Assembly: GCA_016934415.1 (NCBI GenBank)
Contig: JAFGSW010000043.1
Span: 1 to 60,823 of the forward strand
Direction of reading: 5' to 3'
Length of the DNA: 60,823 nucleotides
DNA from: Spirochaetales bacterium
Lineage (GTDB): Bacteria > Spirochaetota > Spirochaetia > SZUA-6 > RPPD01
The position numbers were made by a program, and so were the translations under genes. Of the stretch, positions 1-8,268 are shown one piece after another. The notes under the pieces were generated by a model. The model was not told where the DNA came from, ran no database searches, and saw only the letters and a list, made by a program, of their open reading frames with translations. Positions within the stretch are counted from its first letter, which is position 1; every line of letters begins with the position of its first letter.

Positions 1-59
1 CCGGATCATGTTACGGTCATTCGCTGCTTGGGCAAGCACGTCGAGAAAATGTATTTTTT

Positions 60-145
60 TGATTATTGACCTTCGGAAAGTAAGGTTCTTTATCTCTTTT
101 TTCTACTACTTTTTTTCCTATCCGCGTCCTATCCGTAGTTCCTTC
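60..145. repeat. Right arm of a purine/pyrimidine-rich inverted-repeat element, cut by the window edge
   Basis: Bases 1-128 hold no gene. From about 60 the plus strand becomes pyrimidine-rich and ends in two short units, TATCCGCGTCC and TATCCGTAG. These match the right arm of the element at 60451-60702, which is also built of TATCCGTG-type units. The left arm would lie outside the window. The assignment rests on eye comparison of arm units only. Confidence 0.4.
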
Positions 146-1055
146 CTTCCCCCGCCAGCGTTTCGAGGATCGCCGGGACGATGCCCGTGATGTCCTCGAC
201 TCCTCCGAAGAGGGGCGCGGCGGGGCCAAGGACGAGGAGGGGGACGGGATTGGTCGAATGCACGCCGGTGGAGAGGTCTTCCATGTTTCCGTGGTCGCTC
301 GAGAGGACGATGCTTGTTTCCGGCTCCGACGCTTCACGAAGGCCGAGGATGAAATCGTCCAGGATGCCGAGGAACTCGGTAGCGCTTCGTTCGTTTCGCT
401 TATGACCGATGATGTCGGGAAGAAACGTTTCGAAAGCCACCAGCTCATGATCGCGGCTTATCCCGGCCAGGTGCCGTCCCGCCTCCCGGCCGGTGATCGC
501 GGGATACGTTTCCTCGATCGGATATGAAGCGAGCACGGCGCGCGTGATATCCCAGAAAACCGCCCCGCCTCCGCGCATGTCGTCCAGGGTGAGAATCGGC
601 AGCCCGGCGGCGAGAAGGCAGTGGGTCGTGACCGAATGGCGGCGGCGCATTTCCTGAACGTACTGAAAATAGAGAGTTGAATAGGCGTTGGCGAACCGGC
701 AGGATTTGCCGAGCGCGGCGGCTTTTGCGTACACGTTCTCTTGGCGGATGATTTCGACGAGCGGCTTGTTGGGGAAGGCGGGGTAATGGTAGCCGAGCAG
801 GCGAGGAGCGTTCACCCCCGTAAAGAGCGCGGTCTGGCCGGTCGCGCTCTGCGGGATGCCGGGAACGCCCAGGCACGCGTCGATCGGCTTCAGGAGGAAA
901 TCCGGGCCGTGACTTTCCGGGCGGGTGGTCAGCGTCCGCCCAAAAATAGATTCCGTATGGGGCATGAGTCCCGGCCGTACGGGATTGGCCGGTCCCGGCT
1001 CGCCCAGACCGAATCCGTCGAGAAACAGAAAGACGATTTTTTGCCCTCGCGTCAC
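129..1055 (-). CDS. Alkaline-phosphatase-superfamily metalloenzyme (phosphoglycerate mutase/phosphopentomutase-like)
   Basis: A 308-residue protein starting with GTG. The layout is that of the alkaline phosphatase superfamily (Metalloenzyme family). There is an N-terminal metal site FLDGFG with Asp13, and a likely nucleophile segment near Ser70-Thr72 (PQSATGQTALFTG). A middle metal pair Asp214/His218 sits in DIIGH. A C-terminal metal motif SDHGNMED (Asp254, His255) is followed by His266 in HSTNPVP, very like cofactor-independent phosphoglycerate mutase. It is much shorter than that enzyme (about 510 residues) because the phosphotransferase insertion is missing. It probably transfers or hydrolyses a phosphate or similar ester; the substrate cannot be read from sequence. 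Its stop lies beside the repeat arm at the window edge, and the next minus-strand gene lies upstream with a 63-base gap. Confidence 0.75.
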   Translation of the reverse strand: MTRGQKIVFLFLDGFGLGEPGPANPVRPGLMPHTESIFGRTLTTRPESHGPDFLLKPIDACLGVPGIPQSATGQTALFTGVNAPRLLGYHYPAFPNKPLVEIIRQENVYAKAAALGKSCRFANAYSTLYFQYVQEMRRRHSVTTHCLLAAGLPILTLDDMRGGGAVFWDITRAVLASYPIEETYPAITGREAGRHLAGISRDHELVAFETFLPDIIGHKRNERSATEFLGILDDFILGLREASEPETSIVLSSDHGNMEDLSTGVHSTNPVPLLVLGPAAPLFGGVEDITGIVPAILETLAGEGRNYG

Positions 1056-1118
1056 GAAATCATCATACTACAACCGTCGCCCGGAGAAAAGCTTTTCGTT
1101 CGCCGTGAGGGAGGCACG

Positions 1119-2636
1119 TCACTCGTTCGTGTCGAACACCGTTGTACCGACTTCGTATTTCCGCAGATCGACTGTTTTCCTTAAAGCGGCCACGTCGGCT
1201 ATTTGTCGCTCAAGCTCCCCGAAGTTGTAGAGGATGGTCCCGTTATCTGTTTCCTCGACCTCGGCCTTCATCTCGGCGGCGAACCGCTCGGTTTCGCGGC
1301 GGAGGAGGGCGGGGGTATTGGCCGCGCCGTCGGCTTCTCCGGACGGCTGTACGGACAGCGGATTGAATCCCCTGGGATTGAAATGCAGGGCGGAGAAAAG
1401 CCGCTTGCGGAGATTCTCGCGCTTTATCGTTTCATTAGAAACCCGTCGCCGGATGTTCCGGATGAGTGGAATGACGAAGAAAAAGAGCGAGAACACGAGC
1501 GGGACGAGACCAAGGGCGATAAAGAAGCCCATTGCCGGATCGGGGATTCCGAGATACGTGCCGAAGATGGTGACGTGGAGGAACGAGTAGAGAGTTCCGA
1601 AACCCGCTTCCGAAATAACGCCGGAGAGCGCCTGCAGACCGAAATACGCGAAATAGGCGCCGAAGAGCAGGTTGAAGGCGTTGAAGAAGACGATGGCCCC
1701 GTTGGCTCTGCCCTTATTATCCGAAAAAGGTATGAGCCGCTTGTATTCGGTTTCATCCACGGTCGCCATCTCGGAGAGCAGCAGCTCCTCCTTTTTCGTC
1801 CGCAGGAGTTCAGGGAAAAAGAAGTACAGGGTGCCTTCCTCGGTGACCGACGGCTCCCCCTCGAATTCGACCAGGAGAGAGTTGACGAGCCGATTGGCGC
1901 CCGCGAAATCGCGGCCGGTGAGGGCCATGAGCTCCTCGATCGTGACGACGCCCTTCTGGGAGCGGATAAAAGAGAGAATACGGATTTTCTCCCTGCTCTC
2001 CCAATCGGCGTTCGGATCGCCTTCCCCGAACACGAAACCGAAGACGGATTTATAGAAGGGGCGGCCGCGTTTCCGCTGCGGACGGTCCGGGTCCATCGCC
2101 CGTGTCAGGTTCACCCAGAAGAAGATTCTCAAAAAAAGCTCGAGGAGGCGGACGACGAGAAACATCCCCCCGAAGCCCATGCCGCGGCCCCGGCGTCGGG
2201 AATCGGAGCGAGAGGAGGCGGACAGGGCGATGGACGCCACCAGCGCCGCCACAAGGATGGCCAGGAACAAAATGAAGTAGCCGACGAGCATGACCATGAT
2301 CCAGATTTTAAAGAGGAAGCTGAAGACCTTCCCCGCCGCCATGAGGAAAGCCCTTCCGAAACGCTTCATGCCCGGCACGAATCCGCGGACCCGGCTGTGC
2401 ATGCCGCTCGGGAAATAATAGAGGATCTCGCCGGATTCCGTGACCTTGCAATGGCCGCCGTATTCGTCCAGCACGACCTTGGCCGTTTGTTCCACTTGGT
2501 ACTTCGGGAGCCCGGTAACGGCCACCAGGTCCGCGATCGAAGATTCGTTCCGTCGTCTCCGAAAGGTGGAAACGAGCTTGTTTTTGACGGGTTCCATCTT
2601 GAAATCGTACACTTTTCTGGCGAGTGAAACCGCCAT
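1119..2636 (-). CDS. Multi-pass membrane protein with repeated winged-helix-like modules
   Basis: About 505 residues. I start it at the second ATG (2636), which has GGAGGAG just upstream; an ATG at 2648 is also in frame. Residues about 30-76 and 225-275 are two copies of a module: a helix-turn-helix-like segment ending in a V-T-E-x-G-x-(I/L)-x-(Y/F)-(Y/F)-F-P hairpin. A third, degenerate copy (DNGTILYNF) sits near 465-472. Hydrophobic segments lie at about 100-140 and 160-175, then at 315-345, 350-365 and 370-395. The module resembles that of plant/cyanobacterial At5g03900-type membrane proteins, whose function is not established. It is divergent from tlpA across a 200-base AT-rich gap. Function unknown; gene certain. 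Confidence 0.8.
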   Translation of the reverse strand: MAVSLARKVYDFKMEPVKNKLVSTFRRRRNESSIADLVAVTGLPKYQVEQTAKVVLDEYGGHCKVTESGEILYYFPSGMHSRVRGFVPGMKRFGRAFLMAAGKVFSFLFKIWIMVMLVGYFILFLAILVAALVASIALSASSRSDSRRRGRGMGFGGMFLVVRLLELFLRIFFWVNLTRAMDPDRPQRKRGRPFYKSVFGFVFGEGDPNADWESREKIRILSFIRSQKGVVTIEELMALTGRDFAGANRLVNSLLVEFEGEPSVTEEGTLYFFFPELLRTKKEELLLSEMATVDETEYKRLIPFSDNKGRANGAIVFFNAFNLLFGAYFAYFGLQALSGVISEAGFGTLYSFLHVTIFGTYLGIPDPAMGFFIALGLVPLVFSLFFFVIPLIRNIRRRVSNETIKRENLRKRLFSALHFNPRGFNPLSVQPSGEADGAANTPALLRRETERFAAEMKAEVEETDNGTILYNFGELERQIADVAALRKTVDLRKYEVGTTVFDTNE

Positions 2637-2795
2637 GCGCTCCTCCATCCTGCCAAGGCCTCTTCCCCGCGGCCGTAACGCCCCATGCCTCGGGCACTCA
2701 AGGAATCGAACCGGATTGAAAAATTTTTCAGACTAATACATAATAATACAAAAAAAGGAAAAAGTCTGCGTTTGAAATTTAGCCCGTAAACCGGC

Positions 2796-2824
2796 TTTAC
2801 ATTGATGCCCGAAAAGATTAGATT
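2796..2824 (+). promoter_or_regulatory. Predicted sigma-70 promoter for tlpA-ccdA
   Basis: TTTACA (2796-2801) and TAGATT (2819-2824) are separated by 17 bases. They lie in an AT-rich intergenic region 17 bases before the tlpA start, which has the ribosome site GGAGAAGG. Matched by eye only. Confidence 0.5.
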
Positions 2825-2841
2825 ATCGGAGAAGGCAGTAT

Positions 2842-3501
2842 ATGAAATTATCTATATTCATTTTTTGTGCGGTGGTGTTGATTTTGGCCTGCGCTTCTGA
2901 AGAGCGGGCGGCCGCGTCCATGATACGCTTTGATGCTCCGTCCCAATTCATTCAAGTGGATTTTACGCCCGAAGCCGACCAGAACCTGAAAAGAATCGGC
3001 TTTGTGCTGCCCTCGGCGCCCGTCAAGGCGCCGGACTTCAGCCTGAAAGGCCTTGACGGCTCCACGCATTCCTTAAGCTCCTATAGGGGCAAGCTGGTAT
3101 TGCTCAATTTCTGGGGCGTATGGTGTTATTACTGCCGGCTTGAGATGCCCTCCCTGCAGCGCTTCTACAGCCGGTTCAAGGCCGACGGGTTGGAAATCCT
3201 GGCCGTGGACGTGCGGGATACGCCGGAAACGGTGCGGGACTTTATCAAAAAGAACAAATACACTTTTCCCGTTCTCCTGGACGAAACACTGTCGGTGACG
3301 GGCATGTACGGAGTCGGCAGTTTCCCCACGACGTTCGTGGTCGACAGGGAAGGGTATCTGCGGGCCATGGCCACGGGCGCCGCGGATTGGGAAAATCCGG
3401 CGATTGTGGCCGTTTTCAATAAAATCCTCGGACGCTCGTCGCCAGCCGGTGCCGGGCGCGAAGAATCGGGATTTTCGCCACCCTCCGGCCAAATCCGATG
3501 A
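2842..3501 (+). CDS. TlpA/ResA-type thiol-disulfide oxidoreductase lipoprotein
   Basis: 219 residues. The N-terminus is a signal peptide ending in a lipobox, LILAC, with Cys17 as the probable lipidation site, so the protein should be anchored on the periplasmic face of a membrane. Residues about 60-195 form an AhpC/TSA-Redoxin thioredoxin fold (APDFSLKGLDG, LVLLNFWGVWCYYC) with the redox pair Cys95-Cys98 in a WCxxC motif and SFPTT carrying the cis-proline. The Ser/Gly/Pro-rich C-terminal tail looks disordered. The family reduces disulfides, for example in apocytochromes or envelope proteins, using electrons from CcdA/DsbD. A ccdA-like gene follows 54 bases later, so the two very likely form one reductive pathway. 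The ATG has GGAGAAGG upstream. Confidence 0.9.
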   Translation: MKLSIFIFCAVVLILACASEERAAASMIRFDAPSQFIQVDFTPEADQNLKRIGFVLPSAPVKAPDFSLKGLDGSTHSLSSYRGKLVLLNFWGVWCYYCRLEMPSLQRFYSRFKADGLEILAVDVRDTPETVRDFIKKNKYTFPVLLDETLSVTGMYGVGSFPTTFVVDREGYLRAMATGAADWENPAIVAVFNKILGRSSPAGAGREESGFSPPSGQIR

Positions 3502-3555
3502 CAGAGAGGGACGGACGGCGGAAAGCCGGAGCGGCGATTCAGAGTAGGGCTTCTC

Positions 3556-4530
3556 ATGGGCATCGGTCCTAATATCAATCTTCTCATTTCCTTCGGGGCC
3601 GGCCTGCTTTCGTTTCTCACCCCGTGCGTGCTGCCGCTCGTGCCCGCGTATATTTCCCTGATCGGCGGTTTGACGTTTCAGGACATCAAGAACGCCCGTT
3701 ACAAAAAATCAAGTCTCGTCGCCCGTTCGCTTGTTTTCGTCGCCGGCTTCACGGTCGTGTTCGTGCTCATGGGAGTATTTCTCTGGGGCGCTTTCCATCT
3801 GGCCGGTCCGCTCACCTCAGTTCTCAACATCGTCGCCGGGAGCGTGGTCATCCTCCTCGGCCTGAACGTGCTCTTCGATTTTTTGTCCTTCCTGAAACGG
3901 GAAAAGCGGGTGAGCCCCGCGGCCAAACCGGCCACGGTGCTCGGGGTGTTCGCCGTGGGAATGGCGATGGGCGCGGGCTGGAGCCCGTGCATCGGCCCGC
4001 TCTTGGGGGGCATTATCGCCTTATCCGCGTCGGGCGCGACGTTCTGGGGCGTCGCCAATCTCGCCTCGTACTCGCTGGGACTGGGCCTGCCGTTCGTCGC
4101 CCTCGCGCTGGCGTTCGTGCCGGTGTCGGCGCGCCTGGATAAAATCAAGAAGCATTTCAACGCGCTCAGGATCGCGAGCGGTATTCTCCTGATTCTCATC
4201 GGACTGCTCATCCTTTTGGGCCAGCTCGCCGGGCTGAGCGCCGCGACATTTCAGATCGGATTTTCTTTGGAGAACGCGTACCGGACACACCCCTGGGGTT
4301 TGCGGGCCGTCTTCGCTTCCTGCTACTTTGCGCTCGGGGCGTTGCCGATGGTCTTCTGGCTCGTGCGGCTTCGAAAGAGGGAGGCCGGGCGGAAGATTCC
4401 GGTGCCGGCGGTCCGGATCGTCTGGCTGTCCCTCTTGACCGCGCTGACGGTTCTGGAATTATCGGGGATTCTGCAGTCCGCCCTGTTCTTTTCAACCTGG
4501 TTGACGGCCGGTGAAATATCGCCTCTGTAG
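3556..4530 (+). CDS. ccdA: CcdA-like transmembrane electron carrier (DsbD-family membrane domain)
   Basis: 324 residues, almost entirely hydrophobic. Two pseudo-repeated halves each carry the family's redox cysteine: Cys24 in LTPCVLPLVPAY and Cys145 in GWSPCIGPLLGG. CcdA passes electrons from cytoplasmic thioredoxin across the inner membrane to periplasmic thiol proteins, and the TlpA-type lipoprotein immediately upstream is the obvious acceptor. It is longer than typical CcdA (about 220-240 residues): after the sixth helix there are extra C-terminal hydrophobic segments (about 245-265 and 290-315) that I cannot assign. The start is the ATG with AGGG upstream. Confidence 0.9.
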   Translation: MGIGPNINLLISFGAGLLSFLTPCVLPLVPAYISLIGGLTFQDIKNARYKKSSLVARSLVFVAGFTVVFVLMGVFLWGAFHLAGPLTSVLNIVAGSVVILLGLNVLFDFLSFLKREKRVSPAAKPATVLGVFAVGMAMGAGWSPCIGPLLGGIIALSASGATFWGVANLASYSLGLGLPFVALALAFVPVSARLDKIKKHFNALRIASGILLILIGLLILLGQLAGLSAATFQIGFSLENAYRTHPWGLRAVFASCYFALGALPMVFWLVRLRKREAGRKIPVPAVRIVWLSLLTALTVLELSGILQSALFFSTWLTAGEISPL

Positions 4531-4563
4531 ACTTTTTGACGATTTTATTTCAAACTTATTGAC

Positions 4564-6372
4564 ATGTCGGAAAAAGAGATGTCGGATGCGGAGATTGTGG
4601 ATCGCGCCCGACGGTACGCGGAGGATGAAACGGAGGCGACCTTTCGCGATGAAATCGCGGGGCTGTGCGAACGGGAGGCGAAAGGCGAACGCCGGGCGCT
4701 CGCAGAACTGCGCGAGCGTTTTTCATCCGACCTGGCGTTCGGCACCGGCGGCATACGAGGCGTCATCGGCGGGGGAAGCAACCGATTGAACACGCTCGCC
4801 GTCCGCCGGACGACGCAGGGGTTGGCCGAGTACATGAAACGCGTTTCGCCCGGAATCCTCTCCGCGAGAAACCTCTCCGCGGTCGTCGACTTCGACTCGC
4901 GCCGGTTTTCGGCCCGTTTCGCCCGGGAAGCGGCGCTGGTGCTGGCCGCCAACGGCATCCGCGCCTTCCTCTTCGACCGCCTGCAGCCGACTCCCGTCCT
5001 CTCCTTCACCGTGCGCAGGCTCGGCGCCTGCGCCGGGATCGTGATCACCGCCAGCCATAATCCCCCGGAGTTCAACGGATACAAGGTGTCATGGAGCGAC
5101 GGAGCCCAGATCGTCGGGAAGGTCGACGAGGAGATCACGGCGTCCATCGGACGGGTTTCCGGTCCGGTCGGAATCATGGAGGAGAGCGAAGCGCTCGCGC
5201 GCGGATTGCTCGTCATCCTGGAGGAAGACGCGCTTGAGCCGTATTACGAAATGGCCGAGCGGCGGGTGCTCCGGCGGGAAGAAAAGAGAAGCCGTCGGGT
5301 CGATCTCCCCATCGTCTATACCCCGCTTCACGGCGCGGGTTTCGTTCCGGTGACCGAGCTCTTCAGGAGACTCGGCTTCGCCTGTACGGTTGTCCCGGAA
5401 CAAAGCCGGCCGGACGAGAATTTCACGCACGCCCCCGTCCCCAATCCGGAATTCCCGGACGCCTTCGTCCCCGCCTTCGCGCTGGCCGAAAAAATCAAAG
5501 CCGGACTCGTGATCGCCACCGATCCGGACGCGGACCGACTCGGAGCGGCCGTTCCCGACGGGAAGGGGTTTCGCCTGCTTTCCGGCAACGAGCTCGGCGT
5601 GCTTCTCCTCGATTATGTCCTGGAAACTCTATCGGAAAAAAAGATGCTCCCCGCTCGGGCGTACGTCGTAAAATCCATCGTCACCACCGAGCTCCAGCGG
5701 CGCATCGCCGAAAGCCGCGGAGTGCTGTGCGTCGACACCCTGACGGGGTTCAAGCACATCTGCGGCGCGATGAGGGACATGGAGCGGAAGCGGCCCGAGT
5801 ACGAATTCCTGTTCGGTAACGAGGAAAGCTGCGGCTACCTCGTCGAGGCTGAGACGCGCGACAAGGACGGCGTGACGGCGGCGGCCATGACGGCGGCCAT
5901 GGCCGCGTTCCACGCGGCGAGGGGCGAAACCCTCCTCGACCGGTTGAGAGCGATCCACCGGCGGCACGGGCTTTTCCTCGATTTCCAGGTGGCGAAGATG
6001 TTTCCGGGCGCCGAGGGGATTTCCGTCATGCGCCGACTGATGGAGGCGTTCCGGCGCGATCCTCAAGCCCTGTCGCCGGGAGAGCGGGCGGTGAAGGTCG
6101 TCGATTACCTGACCGACACCGCGCGGGACATGATAAGCGGGGAGATCGGATCGGCCGGCGGATTACCCAGGAGCGACGTTTTACAGGTGCGTCTTTCCGG
6201 CGGCGGTCTCATTACCGCCCGGCCGTCCGGGACCGAGTCGAAAATCAAATTTTACGCCTCGCTCCGGATCGATCCCCCCTTTGATGAAATGCGCTCGCCG
6301 TGGGAGCTCGAGGCGAAGGGCGATCGTATCCGCTCGCGAATAGAGGAGTTCGTGAGCAGGAACTCGAAATGA
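4564..6372 (+). CDS. Phosphohexomutase (phosphoglucomutase/phosphomannomutase, PgcA-like)
   Basis: 602 residues, the usual length of the long phosphoglucomutase/phosphomannomutase group. All four alpha-D-phosphohexomutase signatures are present: the phosphoserine loop TASHNPPEFNG (Ser164), the Mg2+ loop DPDADRLG (Asp320, Asp322, Asp324), the sugar-binding loop GNEESCGYL (Glu420-Ser422) and the phosphate-binding RPSGTESKIKFY near the C-terminus. It interconverts hexose 1- and 6-phosphates, most likely glucose, feeding glycogen and envelope sugar synthesis; a glycogen synthase is encoded elsewhere in the window. Specificity cannot be decided from sequence. It lies 33 bases after ccdA. Its TGA overlaps an ATG (ATGA at 6369) that opens the cryptic frame described next. 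Confidence 0.92.
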   Translation: MSEKEMSDAEIVDRARRYAEDETEATFRDEIAGLCEREAKGERRALAELRERFSSDLAFGTGGIRGVIGGGSNRLNTLAVRRTTQGLAEYMKRVSPGILSARNLSAVVDFDSRRFSARFAREAALVLAANGIRAFLFDRLQPTPVLSFTVRRLGACAGIVITASHNPPEFNGYKVSWSDGAQIVGKVDEEITASIGRVSGPVGIMEESEALARGLLVILEEDALEPYYEMAERRVLRREEKRSRRVDLPIVYTPLHGAGFVPVTELFRRLGFACTVVPEQSRPDENFTHAPVPNPEFPDAFVPAFALAEKIKAGLVIATDPDADRLGAAVPDGKGFRLLSGNELGVLLLDYVLETLSEKKMLPARAYVVKSIVTTELQRRIAESRGVLCVDTLTGFKHICGAMRDMERKRPEYEFLFGNEESCGYLVEAETRDKDGVTAAAMTAAMAAFHAARGETLLDRLRAIHRRHGLFLDFQVAKMFPGAEGISVMRRLMEAFRRDPQALSPGERAVKVVDYLTDTARDMISGEIGSAGGLPRSDVLQVRLSGGGLITARPSGTESKIKFYASLRIDPPFDEMRSPWELEAKGDRIRSRIEEFVSRNSK

Positions 6373-6557
6373 ATGTCGCGGCTGGAGGCGTCGCCTGACA
6401 CATCGGCAGCCGGGACGAAGGCGCGTTTCCCGTCATATACAAGTCGGCGATTGTGTTCGAAAATATCCTCATCGTGGCGGCTTTCGCTCGCGGCGATGAC
6501 AGAGACCCGATCGTCGCAATGGACCGGCGCGTATTCGAACGGGGGGGCAGTGCGTAA
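6369..6557 (+). other. Cryptic coding-like frame between the mutase and the next gene, with an in-frame TGA
   Basis: In frame with the ATG that overlaps the mutase stop (ATGA), nine codons are followed by TGA (6396-6398). After it come 52 uninterrupted codons up to a TAA that overlaps the GTG start of the next gene. The 52 codons read like protein (GAFPVIYKSAIVFENILIVA, then RDPIVAMDRRVFERGG), and 38 of 52 end in G or C, as in neighbouring genes. The two other forward frames read like non-coding sequence here. It may be a small gene broken by an indel, a remnant, a small selenoprotein, or chance. No start codon with a ribosome site is visible after the TGA. Confidence 0.35.
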
Positions 6558-7482
6558 ATACATCACGAGAAACATCCGGTTGCCAAAAGTCCTCATTCCC
6601 TACCCGGGGCCGATCCTGACGCCGGGAGCGCAGGACGTCTTTCTCTACCTGCGGCCGGAGGTGAACGGCGTGCTCGTGGAGAGTCTCCTTTTCCGCGTCT
6701 TCAAGAGCCAGACCTACGCCCAAAAATTCACGGTCGTTTACCTGGCGAACATGACGGGCGATTTCGTGGTGAAGAACCGGATCATCGAGCAGCACTATGC
6801 CCTGAAAATCATGTTCGCCCGGTTCGGAAAAGCGGCCTTCACGCGCGCCATGCAGGGCAAGTTCGAAGAAAAGTTCGGGGTGCCGTTCCGCGAGGCCAAA
6901 ATCGTCCCCTCCTTCGGCGCCGATCGTCTTCTCGGGATGTCGTATGAAGAGCTCTTCAAGCTGTGGGTGCCACCGGAAAATTACGCCGTGATCTTCGGTC
7001 AAAGCGTCAAGAGGTATGGCGACTGGTTTATCGTCAATTATGACATTCCTGCGATCCTGCACAAGAACTCACGGCGCACGGATTTCGCAGTCATGATCTG
7101 CCGGTCGCTCCTCACCCGGAGAGAATTCCACGAGCTCGTGACAGAGATGCAGCACCGACTCGTCACCGAGGGCGCCATTCCCGCCGACCGGCCCTTGGCC
7201 CGCACCTTCCATTACTCCGCCGGGCCTTTCGAGCAGATACAGGACGGGATCGGCTACCTCTTTGACGCCGGGATCAATCATCTTCCCCTGCCTAGCATCA
7301 GTTTCGCCGCCTATCTCATGGCCCACGGGATAGGCAAGGAGGCGATCATGAGGGCCATCCGGCACCCCATCCTGCGCTTTCGCACACCCGAAGGCGACAC
7401 ATTCGAGGAAAACTTGCTCAGCTATACTATCGATGAGACATATCCGGGCGCGCTTGAAAAATTCAACCAACGGGTTCATTGA
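6550..7482 (+). CDS. Conserved-looking hypothetical protein, about 310 residues
   Basis: I place the start at GTG 6550, preceded by a run of seven G that can serve as ribosome site. The upstream extension to 6373 in the same frame has off-frame codon use and a composition unlike protein. The product begins MRKYITRNIRLPKVLIPYPG, is soluble-looking with no signal peptide or membrane segment, and contains mixed alpha/beta stretches such as GVLVESLLFRVFKSQTYAQK, FTVVYLANMTGDFVV and WFIVNYDIPAIL. I do not recognise the family. It follows phosphohexomutase with a possible small gene between and precedes the purH genes by 87 bases, so it may belong to either unit. Codon use is normal for the window. 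Confidence 0.7.
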   Translation: MRKYITRNIRLPKVLIPYPGPILTPGAQDVFLYLRPEVNGVLVESLLFRVFKSQTYAQKFTVVYLANMTGDFVVKNRIIEQHYALKIMFARFGKAAFTRAMQGKFEEKFGVPFREAKIVPSFGADRLLGMSYEELFKLWVPPENYAVIFGQSVKRYGDWFIVNYDIPAILHKNSRRTDFAVMICRSLLTRREFHELVTEMQHRLVTEGAIPADRPLARTFHYSAGPFEQIQDGIGYLFDAGINHLPLPSISFAAYLMAHGIGKEAIMRAIRHPILRFRTPEGDTFEENLLSYTIDETYPGALEKFNQRVH

Positions 7483-7569
7483 CGAAATCGGTAAGCGCCG
7501 TTATGATGAAGCCCGAGAAAACGGGTCGGCCGTCGCCGCCCGCCGAGACGCCGATGAAAGGAAAGAGCC

Positions 7570-8265
7570 ATGGCCGTCAATTTCGTGAAGCGCGTCGATG
7601 ACAGGGTCTTGATCCGTAATGTCATCGCCAGCGTCTATGACAAGGAAGGGCTCGACATCTTCGTTCCCGCTCTGCTCAATGCCAATCCCTCCTGCCGGTT
7701 TTTCGCCACCGGCGGTACTTTTGAATTCTTGAAGGACCTTCTCGGCAAGCGAGCGTCCGATCACCTTGTTGCTCTGGCAGATTTCACGGGCCAGCCGGAA
7801 ATGCAGGGCGGGCTGGTGAAAACCCTGGATTTCAAGATCTACCTCGGCCTGTTAAGCGAGACGTACAATCAGGAGCACCAGGCCGATGTGAAGGCGAGGA
7901 CCGGCGGTCTCGTCTTCGACATGGTGATTTCCAACCTCTATCCGTTCACCGATACGATCGCCCAGCCGAATTCGACGCCAGAAAAGGCGCGGGCCAATAT
8001 CGACATCGGCGGACCCTGTCTCATCCGGGCGGCGGCCAAGAATTTCCACCGGGTGGCGATCGTCACGGACAAGGCGGATTACCCGCGCCTCATCGATGTT
8101 ATATCGAGCTCGCACGGCACGCTCGACATCGAATCGCGCTTCACCCTGGCGCGCAAGGCCTTCCTTCTCATCGCACAGTACGACACGGCCATCGCCGATT
8201 ACCTCATCAACGTCGGGAGCGAGGAAATGAAGCGCTGCTATTCGTTTCCCAAGAAGGGAGCCTGA
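7570..8265 (+). CDS. purH: IMP cyclohydrolase (PurH N-terminal domain as a separate gene)
   Basis: 231 residues matching only the N-terminal MGS-like/IMP cyclohydrolase half of bifunctional PurH. Recognisable parts are SVYDKEGL, the phosphate-binding FFATGGTFEFL, TGQPEMQGGLVKTLDFKIY, the NLYPF motif and IDIGGPCLIRAAAKN. It closes the ring of FAICAR to give IMP, the last step of de novo purine synthesis. In most bacteria this domain is fused to AICAR transformylase in one chain of about 520 residues. Here it ends with its own TGA, and the transformylase begins three bases later with its own ATG and ribosome site. The start ATG has GGAAAG upstream. Confidence 0.88.
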   Translation: MAVNFVKRVDDRVLIRNVIASVYDKEGLDIFVPALLNANPSCRFFATGGTFEFLKDLLGKRASDHLVALADFTGQPEMQGGLVKTLDFKIYLGLLSETYNQEHQADVKARTGGLVFDMVISNLYPFTDTIAQPNSTPEKARANIDIGGPCLIRAAAKNFHRVAIVTDKADYPRLIDVISSSHGTLDIESRFTLARKAFLLIAQYDTAIADYLINVGSEEMKRCYSFPKKGA

Positions 8266-8268
8266 GCG

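Noticed and set aside
1203..2627. A 474-codon plus-strand frame antisense to the winged-helix membrane protein
   Set aside because: Glu/Arg/Asp-rich mirror of a membrane-protein gene. The minus-strand reading gives membrane helices, repeats and a good start.
2675..2720. A T-loop-like GGTTCGATTCC on the minus strand near 2700, suggesting a tRNA fragment
   Set aside because: The flanking bases do not form a T-stem beyond two pairs and no acceptor or anticodon arm can be drawn.
6373..6549. An N-terminal extension of the unknown protein from ATG 6373
   Set aside because: The 59 extra codons are Ser/Arg-rich with off-frame codon use, and another frame looks coding there. The GTG at 6550 has a G-rich ribosome site.
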